IMG/VR virus record: IMGVR_UViG_3300018481_000020
Location: 1-64,000 of that record
Reading direction: 5' to 3' (one strand)
DNA: 64,000 bases
Origin: a virus
Translations under genes and position numbers: made by a program
Shown here: positions 21,242 through 30,800 of the stretch, in pieces
Position numbering within the stretch: the stretch's first letter is position 1
How the letters are laid out: every line of letters starts with the position of its first letter
The notes under the pieces: model-generated
Databases searched by the model: none
What the model was told of the DNA's origin: nothing
Seen by the model: only the letters and a program-made list of their open reading frames with translations

Positions 21242-22228
21242 ATGGCCACGCTGCCTTCGTTCACACACATCCACTGCTCCTCGCGCTATGACCGCACGGT
21301 GGCCTCCCTGGAGCGAGATCTGGACAGCTGGATGAAGCAGTGCTCCTTGATCACCCTGACTGAGGTGGCCACTGATGCTCGGGCCAGGACCATGAGGGAG
21401 GTTGGTTGGGGACTGTGGAACTCGCCCAGCCACACCCTGCGTGCCGATGACTGCGCGATCCTGTGGGATCTGAAGTACTGGCGCGAGCAGATGCACATGA
21501 CCCGGAACCTGTATGGCCCGTTCCGCCAGGAGAAGCGAGTGATCAACGGGATCACTGCGTGTACCAACCTGCTGCGACACCAGAACACCGGGCACAAGCT
21601 GCTCACCAGCGTGACCCACATGCCTCTGCACGCGGGGATCAAGACTCCTGGACACAGGGATGCGCGCTGGGACATGTCTCAACGTGCGCGCGCGAGGAGG
21701 GTGGCCTACCAGGTCTCGGTGAGGGCCTGGAACACACACATCGATGCTCAGGTGCGCAAGCACAAGCCCGATGGGGTGCTGATCGTCTCGGACTGGAACT
21801 TCAACCTGAAGCTCACCTGGGTCAGGCGCTACCTGAACAACAGCTTCGGGGCTGGATATCACCAGGCCTGGACTCGATTCCCCACTCATGGAGGAAGCCT
21901 GCGTGGAGGCCCGGTAGCGCCCCTGGGAGCGCCTGGGCGGGGTAGAGGCGACCGGATCATCGATGGCTCGATGATGGACAGTGGACTGCGAGTGAGCACC
22001 CATCCGAACCTGATGGCCAGGACCATCAGCTCCGATCACCGTCCCTACAAGGAGGGGTTCACCTTCACACGAAGAGCCGGCCACCCTGGCGGTCCGATCC
22101 AGGGCGGCGAGGACGCCTCTGGCGACATCTACGAGGGCGACGCCTGGTGGGGCTTCGGTGACTACATGGATGACGAGCTCTACCCGGTCGATACCGCCAT
22201 AGAGGAAAAATCGGAAGGCGTACCCTGA
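21242..22228 (+). CDS. endonuclease/exonuclease/phosphatase (EEP) fold protein, 328 aa
   Basis: The EEP signature residues appear in order: TLTEV near residue 38 (metal Glu), SVTHMPLH near 122, VSDWNFN near 183 (Asp-x-Asn) and SDHRPY near 264 (Ser-Asp-His). The family hydrolyses phosphodiesters in DNA, RNA or lipids. The target here is unknown. The C-terminal 50 residues are acidic. ATG at 21242 lies 2 bases after the upstream stop. The protein has no export signal. Confidence 0.75.
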   Translation: MATLPSFTHIHCSSRYDRTVASLERDLDSWMKQCSLITLTEVATDARARTMREVGWGLWNSPSHTLRADDCAILWDLKYWREQMHMTRNLYGPFRQEKRVINGITACTNLLRHQNTGHKLLTSVTHMPLHAGIKTPGHRDARWDMSQRARARRVAYQVSVRAWNTHIDAQVRKHKPDGVLIVSDWNFNLKLTWVRRYLNNSFGAGYHQAWTRFPTHGGSLRGGPVAPLGAPGRGRGDRIIDGSMMDSGLRVSTHPNLMARTISSDHRPYKEGFTFTRRAGHPGGPIQGGEDASGDIYEGDAWWGFGDYMDDELYPVDTAIEEKSEGVP

Positions 22229-22231
22229 GTC

Positions 22232-22375
22232 ATGGCCATACTGGGAGTGATACTGCTCGTCATCGGGATCGTGCTCAGCATCTACTGGCTGACGATCATC
22301 GGAGCGATTCTGCTGATCATCGGGCTGGTGCTCTGGTTCGTGCCTGTCGGTGGACACAGAAGGCGCTACTACTAG
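22232..22375 (+). CDS. small membrane protein of DUF6131 type, 47 aa
   Basis: Two short hydrophobic helices (LGVILLVIGIVLSIYWL and IGAILLIIGLVLWF) are followed by VGGHRRRYY. That matches the length and basic, Tyr-ending tail of DUF6131 peptides found in actinobacteria. Its function is not known. It sits 3 bases after the EEP gene, and its TAG overlaps the next GTG by one base. Confidence 0.7.
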   Translation: MAILGVILLVIGIVLSIYWLTIIGAILLIIGLVLWFVPVGGHRRRYY

Positions 22376-22893
22376 TGATCTACATGGGCGTGGACCTCGG
22401 TGTGCACAAGCTCTCCTGTGCTGTCCTGGACGCCAGCGCGCCTGAGCATCCAACGATCCTGGCGGTGGAGAGCGTGGAGGTGAGCAACGAGACATCTCGG
22501 GACCTGCAGCTGTGCGCTCTGGGCAGCTACGTCCATGACATGGCCCTGACCATGGATGTGGGCTCGACCTGGATCGAAGAGGTGATCATCGGCAACAACC
22601 GCAAGTACTCCCTGCAGCTGGCCGAGGTGAAGGGCGCAGTGCTCTCCGACCTGGCTCACCTACGTATGCAGAATGGGACAGATACCCGCACAGTGGACAA
22701 CAAGGTGTGGAAGCGGGAGATCATCGGAGGGGGAAACGCCTCGAAAGAGGAGATCAAGAACTACATCATTGCTACTCACCCAAGTTACGCTCCTTTCTGT
22801 GGAGAACAGGACGAGTTCGATGCCGTGGCCATCGCCCTCTACGGACTCCGCATCTCCGCCAGGGCCAGCAAGCTCCACCTACAGCCTGGATGA
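22375..22893 (+). CDS. ruvC-like: RuvC-like Holliday junction resolvase, 172 aa
   Basis: GVDLGVHKL at residues 5-13 supplies the first Asp, IEEVIIGNNRK near 62 the Glu, and EFDAVAIALYG near 148 the terminal Asp of an RNase H-fold resolvase. It would resolve branched DNA before packaging or during recombination. GTG at 22375 is chosen because it overlaps the previous stop (TAGTG); ATG at 22384 is an alternative. Confidence 0.82.
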   Translation: MIYMGVDLGVHKLSCAVLDASAPEHPTILAVESVEVSNETSRDLQLCALGSYVHDMALTMDVGSTWIEEVIIGNNRKYSLQLAEVKGAVLSDLAHLRMQNGTDTRTVDNKVWKREIIGGGNASKEEIKNYIIATHPSYAPFCGEQDEFDAVAIALYGLRISARASKLHLQPG

Positions 22894-22957
22894 CTGGCTG
22901 ACCAACACCCACCAGCAGGTGCCCGACGAGGACACTCAACGGTGGGTTTCATACTCT

Positions 22958-23413
22958 ATGGCCGATTTGTACCCCGAATGGCAGCGTAGGCCTGAGGGAG
23001 AAGGTCCTCGGTGTACAGATGTGGGCCTGCAGTACTACTTCGGGGAGGACACTGGCTCCCAGCCAACGATGAGCATCTCCCAGGTCAGGCGAGCATCGAA
23101 GCTCTGTGATGCCTGTCCCGTATTCTTCGAGTGCTTGCGACACAGCTTGGAGTTCCGGGAGGCGTACGGGGTCTGGGCGGGGACTTCGGGACGAGTACGC
23201 CGCCGGATCTTCAAGATGATGGACAATGGCCTCACCACGATCGGTGAGGTCATGGAGGTGTTTGAACGTGGCGAAGGTGACCGATATCGAGTCCCCCCGC
23301 AAAGGCAGGGGAGTAGCGCGTTCAAAGAGTTCGCCCCGGAGCCCGTCCCCAGAGCTGATGGACAAGGCCAGGGCGGCCTACGAGCTGATGATCGGGGGGA
23401 AGTCGCGCTCTGA
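22958..23413 (+). CDS. whiB-like: WhiB-like Fe-S transcriptional regulator, 151 aa
   Basis: The WhiB pattern is present: one Cys near residue 19 (RCTD), then LCDACPVFFEC with three Cys near 48-57, then the GVWAG turn near 71 and a basic RVRRR stretch. Four Cys ligate a 4Fe-4S cluster in this family. WhiB proteins in phages can act on host transcription. The last 49 codons overlap the small terminase gene in another frame, which is unusual. The start could also be GTG 22919. Confidence 0.8.
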   Translation: MADLYPEWQRRPEGEGPRCTDVGLQYYFGEDTGSQPTMSISQVRRASKLCDACPVFFECLRHSLEFREAYGVWAGTSGRVRRRIFKMMDNGLTTIGEVMEVFERGEGDRYRVPPQRQGSSAFKEFAPEPVPRADGQGQGGLRADDRGEVAL

Positions 23414-23750
23414 GATCTCCGAGATCCTCGGCTATGAGCACGCTGAGGATGTCTCCCGGTTGATGACCCAGCGCTTCGCGGCTGATTCCTCGCACCTCTC
23501 CGCGCAGGAGACCAAGGACATCCGGGCCCTGGAGACGATGCGCCTGGACGCCCTGCAGGCTGCTGTGTGGCCCGCAGCCATGATGGGTGACCCCAAGAGC
23601 GTGGACTCTGCGGTGAAGATCATCCTGGCCCGGATGCGGGTGAACAACCTGGATCAGGTCGACCCGGTGGTGAACAAGCAGATGATCCTGGTGATGGGCG
23701 ACAAGGAAGAGGACTACATCGCTGCCCTGAAGGCTGCGGCGGACGACTAG
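23268..23750 (+). CDS. terS: probable terminase small subunit, 160 aa
   Basis: A basic N-terminus precedes a helix-turn-helix (KSRSEISEILGYEHAEDVSRL, near residues 43-63). A helical part, ALETMRLDALQAAVWPAAMMGD and AVKIILARMRVNNLDQVDP, then resembles small-terminase central domains. It would bind the packaging site and load the large subunit. GTG 23268 has GGAGGT 8 bases upstream. The large subunit gene is 11.5 kb away, with fibre and lysis genes between. Confidence 0.65.
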   Translation: MAKVTDIESPRKGRGVARSKSSPRSPSPELMDKARAAYELMIGGKSRSEISEILGYEHAEDVSRLMTQRFAADSSHLSAQETKDIRALETMRLDALQAAVWPAAMMGDPKSVDSAVKIILARMRVNNLDQVDPVVNKQMILVMGDKEEDYIAALKAAADD

Positions 23751-23772
23751 CGCTGATCAGGAAGATGGAGAC

Positions 23773-24159
23773 ATGGGAGCTGCCTACGTACCGATGGAGA
23801 TCGACCAGGGCGAGGACTGGACGACCTCGATCGTCTACACCGATGACTACGACGAGCCCTACAACGTGATCGCGCCCTGTCGGATGGACATCAAGTCCAA
23901 CGGTGGTGCTACCCAGCTCAGCCTGAACACTCCTGAGGTCACGCTCCCCGAAGGAGAGATCCCCGAGCTGGGCATCTCATCGGAGATCGGTTTGATCCAG
24001 ATCCACATCGAGGACTCGATCACCGCAGCCCTGATCCCCGGGGTCTACAAGTACGACCTGTTCGTCACCGTCAACGATGGCAACGAGTACGCCGGCAACC
24101 AGGTGCAGCGGCTGGTCTACGGTGAGGTCGTCGTGAACCAGAGAGTGACCCAGCTATGA
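23773..24159 (+). CDS. tail-fibre-associated structural protein, 128 aa
   Basis: The N-terminus (VPMEIDQGEDWTTSIVY) and strand-rich body match small baseplate or fibre-attachment proteins seen in actinophages, with a fold resembling the N-terminal domain of phage BppU. It precedes two collagen-like fibre genes. It probably sits at the fibre base. The function is inferred from context. Confidence 0.6.
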   Translation: MGAAYVPMEIDQGEDWTTSIVYTDDYDEPYNVIAPCRMDIKSNGGATQLSLNTPEVTLPEGEIPELGISSEIGLIQIHIEDSITAALIPGVYKYDLFVTVNDGNEYAGNQVQRLVYGEVVVNQRVTQL

Positions 24160-24172
24160 GAAGGATGACCTG

Positions 24173-24853
24173 ATGGCCAACGTAGTCAGGCTGGTGAACG
24201 GTGGCACCATTCAGGTGCGCACAGGCGTGATCCAGGGGATCGGCCCACAGGGCCCGCGCGGGGTAGCTGGGCCACAGGGCATCGACGGAGCTCAGGGTCC
24301 AGTAGGTGAGGTCGGCCCGATGGGCCAGATCAACCAGCTCCAGGGCAAGACCACGGTGGCCACCAACAACCCGCTGGCTGCGAACACCAACACGGTGATC
24401 GCCTTCGGCTCGGTGGGCTACGACGACATGTCTGCGTTCACCTCCACCACCAACACCACATTCACTGCGGCCGGGGACTACCTGTTGAGCGCCTATCTGC
24501 GGTTCAACGATGCTGCAGCTGGGCTGCGCGAGGTCTGGTTCGCGGTAGGTGCGACGACCTTGATCAGGACCACTCGACAGAGTGTTGCCGGCTTCCCGTT
24601 CTACGTGGACCTGGCGGTGGCCTACCGAGCTGCAGGCGGTGAGGTGGCCAACGTGATCGCGCGTAGCGCTGCAGCGACGGGGATCTCTGAGGGCTCGCTC
24701 ACCGTGACCAGGGTGGGCTCTGGTCCGATCGGTCCAGTGGGTGTGGAGGGGCCAGTCGGCCCAGTGGGAGCCACTGGTGCCCAGGGTCCGCCTGGACCTG
24801 CTGGATCGGCGAACTCGGGTTTCGGTACTTACGCAGAGATCCTTCCGCACTAA
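24173..24853 (+). CDS. collagen-like minor tail protein, 226 aa
   Basis: Two Gly-x-Y stretches (about residues 22-50 and 185-215, for example GPQGPRGVAGPQGIDG) flank a strand-rich middle domain that may be of C1q/TNF type. Collagen-like stretches trimerise in tail fibres. It probably forms part of a fibre, with the large fibre gene starting 9 bases later. Confidence 0.75.
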   Translation: MANVVRLVNGGTIQVRTGVIQGIGPQGPRGVAGPQGIDGAQGPVGEVGPMGQINQLQGKTTVATNNPLAANTNTVIAFGSVGYDDMSAFTSTTNTTFTAAGDYLLSAYLRFNDAAAGLREVWFAVGATTLIRTTRQSVAGFPFYVDLAVAYRAAGGEVANVIARSAAATGISEGSLTVTRVGSGPIGPVGVEGPVGPVGATGAQGPPGPAGSANSGFGTYAEILPH

Positions 24854-24862
24854 CATCTGTCT

Positions 24863-27800
24863 ATGACGTTCGACCAGGCGCAGTCTCCGCGTCTGGGCCA
24901 GCGCACGGCGATCGAGTCCACCTATGTCCGGATGTTCTCCGGGACAGAGATCCCCGAGGCAGCCTGGCCCGGACAGCTGATCTACCGCAACGAATCCCAG
25001 GGCCTACAGATCTTCAACGGGAATGCCTGGGAGGACGTGGTCGGTGGTGTCCCCGGCACCCTGACCTTCGTCGGTACCACGATCCCGGTGGCACAGCATG
25101 CCGGCGACATCTGGTTCGACTCCGGAAACGGCAATCTGATGTACGTCGCGCACAGTCAGGGCGCGGATGCCATCGTGGCCGGCGAGTGGGAGCTGGTCTC
25201 GGCCGAGGTGCCCGCGATCACCGAGAACACCTACATCTACCACCAGGACACTCCACCAGGAGCAGGAGACACCCCACAGCCCAAGGAGAACGACTTCTGG
25301 TACGAGACCCCGGGGAACCACCAGTACTACTACGTCAGCGCCGCTCCTGGGACGCACTGGGTCTCGGTCCGGGACACCGGTATCGAGCAGGCCCAGGAGG
25401 CTGCGGAGGGAGCCCAGGGCACCGCAGATGAGGCCCTGGGCACCGCGAACGAAGCCCTGACCGCAGTGGGTGCGATCCCACCGAGGACCGATGGGCAAGT
25501 GCCTGCGACCTCACCGGCCGTGACGGTGACCCCGTTCGCACTCCGTAGCGTGCGTGCCTCCTGGGGTTCGGTGAGCAATGCGGAACCGGTGCGCTACCAG
25601 GTCTATGTCTCGGATGCTCCGATGCCGGGGACTACCCCGGACCCGACCAAGCTGTTCGATACCACGGCCGCGCTCAGCGTGGTGATCCCGGCCACGGTGC
25701 GGAAGTACGTGCGGGTACGCGCGGTGGACGAGGACGGCGGCGCGGTCAGCTGGGGTGCCGAGGGCAATGCGATGCCGGTGGTGTTCGATCCGGTTGACCT
25801 GGTCAACCTCACCGAGGATGTCACTGACTACATCGACCAGCAGGAGATCGATGCGCTTGCTGGGATGGAGAGCAGCATCGCCCCGACCATCAAGGGCTAC
25901 GTGGTCGAGTACGCGGTGAACTCTTCGGAGACGGTCGCGCCCACCACGGGCTGGTCCACGGCTCAGCCAACTCGTACCCCTGGTCAGTTCATCTGGACCC
26001 GTACCACGGTGACCCGACACGACGACACCACCTCCACCACGGCACCTGCGCTGTTGACTGGGAACACCGGTGCCACTGGTAGCCAGGGAATCCAGGGCTC
26101 GGCTGGGACAGCTGGGACTACCTACTACACCTGGCTGAAGTACGCATCGAGTGCGACCCCAGCTGCGGGCGATATGTCCGACTCGCCGGCGGGGAAGACC
26201 TACATGGGCATCGGGGTGGGCAAGACCTCGGCCATCGAGAGCACTTTCTACACCGATTACACCTGGTCGCTCATCCAAGGACCACAGGGAAACCAGGGCA
26301 TTCCAGGCACACCGGGCGCAGATGGGGTCACTACCTACACCTGGGTCAAGTACGCCCCCAACGGAGCTCCTACCAACCTCCAGATCTCCGATCTGCCAGC
26401 AGGTATGACGCACATTGGTCTGGCCTTCAACAAGACCACGGCCACCGAGTCAACGGTCGCTACTGACTACACATGGTCCTTGATCCAGGGCCCACAGGGT
26501 TCACCAGGGATTCAAGGTAATCCCGGAGCGGACGGGATCACCTACTACACCTGGCTGAAATATGCCTCCAGTGCCACTCCAGCAGCCGGAGACATGGCTG
26601 ATCTCCCAACTGGCAAGACCTATATGGGCATCGCGGTGGGCAAGACCTCTGCGGTTGAGTCGACGGTCTACACCGACTACAACTGGTCACTCATCCAGGG
26701 AGCACAGGGAAACCAAGGGATCCCGGGTACCCCTGGCGCTGATGGCGTGACGACGTACACCTGGGTGAAGTACGCGCCCAACGGCACACCAAGTGATGCC
26801 CAGATCTCTGACCTGCCGGCCGGGATGACCCATATCGGTCTGGCGTTCAACAAGACGACTGCCACGGAATCCACCTCAGCGGCGCAGTACCAATGGTCAC
26901 TGATCCAGGGTCCACAAGGTAGTCCGGGCATCCCTGGCACACCGGGTGCTGATGGGATCACCTATTACACGTGGCTCAAGTACGCATCCAGCTCTACTCC
27001 CCTTGCTGGGGACATGTCCGACTCTCCGGTCGGAAAGACCTATATGGGGATCGCGGTAGGGAAGACCTCGGCTACTGAGACCACCGTGTACGCCGACTAC
27101 ACCTGGTCCTTGATCCAGGGTCCACAGGGCAACCAGGGCATCCAGGGACCTGCTGGGGCAGACGGACAACCCACCTATACCTGGGTGAAGTACGGCACTT
27201 CTGTCGCCGGCGCAGGGATCAACGACTCGCCAGTGGGGATGACCTACATCGGGCTGGCCTTCAACAAGACCACTGCGGTCGAGTCGACCGACCCGTTGCA
27301 GTACCAGTGGTCGCTGATCCAGGGACCTCAGGGCTCACAGGGGATTCAAGGCCCTGCTGGGCCCAACGGCGCATCGCTGTACACCTGGCTGAAGTACGCG
27401 GACACCCCCACCACCGGGATGAACGATCTGCCGGCAGGCAAGACCTACATGGGTGTCGCGTACAACAAGACGAGCTCCACCGAGTCGAGCACCTACACCG
27501 ACTACGAGTGGTCACTCATCCAGGGTCCACAGGGCAACACCGGCATCCAGGGTCCAGCTGGAGCCAATGGTCAGCCCACGTACACCTGGATCAAGTACGC
27601 ACCGAACGGCACCCCCACTGATGTGCAGATCTCGGACCTTCCTGCTGGGATGACGTACATCGGGTTCGCCTTCAACAAGACGGTTGCTGCTGAGTCCACT
27701 GTCGCGACCGACTACACCTGGTCGCTGATCCAAGGGCCGCAGGGTAACGCTGGTACGCCCGCCTCGATGGTCGACTTGGTCGCGACAACGCAGGTGCTGT

Positions 27801-30800
27801 CTGCGACTGCTGTCGCTGGTGCAGCAACCACTCCGACGACTGCGGTCGTGACCGGCACGGCCACCAACACGACGATCAGCACCTGGACGTTCAACCCAGA
27901 CGGAGCTGGGTTCGGAGCTGCCCCCGCGTACGTCTCTGTCGCCGGGAACGTGGTGACCGTCACTGGTGCCACCATGACGGCCAAGTCGCTGGCGATCAGA
28001 GCCACCGGCGCGAGCGGTGTCACCGACACCATGACCATCGCCAAGGTCACCGCTTCTGTCGGCATCTCAGGTGCGCCGGTGATTACCTATCAGGCTGGCT
28101 CTAGCGCCACGACCGCACCGACCGGCTCCTGGGTGACGACTCCGCCGGCCACCACTCCAGGGCAGTTCCTCTGGACTCGCACGATCACGACGTACACCGA
28201 CAACTCGACCGGTACTGCCTATGCGGTGGCCGCGCACGGCACCACTGGTACACCGGGTACCACCGTCACTGGCAACGTCATCGATTATCAGGTCGGCAGT
28301 AGCGGGACCTCGGTTCCGGTGAGCACCTGGGTGACCTCACCAGTGCCCGTCACCACCCCTGGCCAGTTCCTCTGGACCAGGACCACCACCAGCTACTCCG
28401 GTGGCGTGCCCTCGGCGGTCTCCTACTCGGTTGCAGCGCACGGTACGTCAGGAGCAGCTGGTGCCGACGCCATCACGGTGGTGCTGACCAACGAGTCCAT
28501 GAACTTCGCAGGTGGCTTGACCGCTGCGCTCGGTGGCACTGAGGACACCGGGGTGATTGCCTACAAGGGTGCGGTCCAGCAGACCATCGACGTGGGCACC
28601 ATCACCGTGGTCGGTGCTCCTGCCGGCATCAGCGCGGCGATCCTCTCGGGCGATCTCAGCACCGCCCCGATCATCCGAGTTACGACTACCACGGGATTGA
28701 CGGCCACTTCCGGCACCATCGACGTGGCCCTGATCGTTGCTGGCCAGTCGTTCACCAAGGTCATCTCCTGGGCGGTGAACCGCACCGGAGCCCAGGGTGG
28801 CCAAGGAAATCAGGGCAACAGCATCACCGCTGTCACTCCGTACTGGGCTCAGGTGACCACAGGTGCAGCCGCGCCAACGCAACCGACCACCCAAGCGACG
28901 CCACCTGCCCCATGGGTGGCCACCGAACCGGCGTACGCCTCCAACACCGAGATGTACACCACCGAGAAGATCACCTACTCCAACGTCACCTACACCTACA
29001 CCACGGTGGCGAAGTCCTCGACCTACTCCGGGATGCTTCCCAAGATCTCGCTGATCGGGACGAGCGGCAAGGCGTTTCGCGGAGTGGCGACGTACATGGA
29101 GTCCTCCACGAACCTCGTCGGGAACATCGTGATCGACACCCCGATCACGTTCACCGCCCAGATGTGCAAGTTCCGCATCTCGGGTTACAACTACCACAAC
29201 CTCAACGGCACGATTGACCTTGAAGTGGCTGCCTACGCCTACACCACTCCATCGGTGGTGAATGCCTCGGCGGTCAACAGCGGCAACATGCCAGTCACGG
29301 TGCGCATTGGTCGGAAGATCTCCACCGGGACAATGCGCATCATCATCAAGTCAGAGGCTACGAGCAACTACTGGCAGTACCCAAGGATCGCAAATCTCGA
29401 TGCGGAGATTGGTTCCACAACCGCTCCCGACTCGTGGCTGAGCGGCTGGACCATCACCCGTATAGACGAGGCCACCACCCTGTCGAGCAGCGATCTGGTA
29501 GTTGCGCCCACCACCGCGAACCTCCCGGCAGACCTGTCCAGCAAGGTCCAGTGGGGTGCCAGCGCCCCAGTGAACGGGTCCACCATCGGCAAGGTCGGTG
29601 ACCTCTACTACGTAAAGTCCGGTACCACCCCGAATACCCAGATCGACGCGATCTATGAGTGCACCACCGCGAACAACTGGACCATCCGCTATGTCGAGTC
29701 CGCTGCGATCAAGAACCTAGCGGTCGGGAAGATCACCGCGCTGGGCACCGAACTGTCCAAGCTCACCGGGGGTGGGCATCTGATCGACCCCAAACCGACG
29801 CTGGTTGCCAACGATCCGGTTGTCGGGTCCATCTCCTGGCCTCAGTTCAAGGTCAAGTATCAAGAGCACGAACTCACCGTCCCGTTGGGCAACACCGCGA
29901 ACAAGTGGGTGATCTATCGGTGGAGTGGTACGGCTGGGTCCATTGCCTACTCCGACACCAGACCCACACTGGCTGTGGGCGACATGATCCTGTTCTCCAA
30001 CGTGAGCGGCGTCCCGTTCCGGGTGTTCGGCACCGTGCTGGTGGACGGTGACATGGTGATCGACGGCTCGCTGTCCACCAAGTCCCTCATTGCTAACGAG
30101 ATCTACTCAGATGAGGGCTACTTCGGAAAGCTGGACGCAAATCAGATCGAAGCTGGGTCAGGCCTGATCAACGAGTTGGAGCTCATCGGTGGGTTGAAAC
30201 TGAACGTGACGACCGCGTTCCCTGACGGCACGATGCGGCTCAACCCCAGAGAAGGTCTGTTCTTCGATCACCCCGATCCGGTAACCGGCCTTCCTACTGG
30301 CAAGAAGACCTACATCAAGGCAGATGGCACCGGCTCACAGTTCATCGGTAACGCGACTTTGGACAACCTCACCGTGAACGGTGGGATGAACCTGTCCGGT
30401 GCGAACCTGGCGATCTCCGGGACAGTGCGGACACTGAATGGGTATGCAACCCCGACCAACCCAGTTTCGGTGACTGGTTCCCACCCGGTGAACACAGCTC
30501 GCGCCTCCTCTTGGTGGGATGGTACGGGTGGAGCCAGAGGGACCACGAGTGAGTACCACGCCGGACTCTGCGACACCGTGGGTGGGGGCGAGTTCGTCAC
30601 GGCCCGATACGGCATCTATGGAGGCCCTTATGGCGACATAGTGTGGGGCTCGCGCATCGACAGCACCTCGTTCATCGAGGAGAGCCTTCCGACAGGATGG
30701 TCTCCAATAGGCGGAGTCACTCGGATTGGTGGCACCTACTACACCCTTTGCTGCCCCAGAAACGCCACCGGGGTGTACACCTACACCTCGTGGCGGATCT

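Noticed and set aside
22673-22957. N-terminal extension of the WhiB gene back to 22673
   Set aside because: This part is the out-of-frame shadow of the RuvC-like gene. The WhiB domain begins after 22958.
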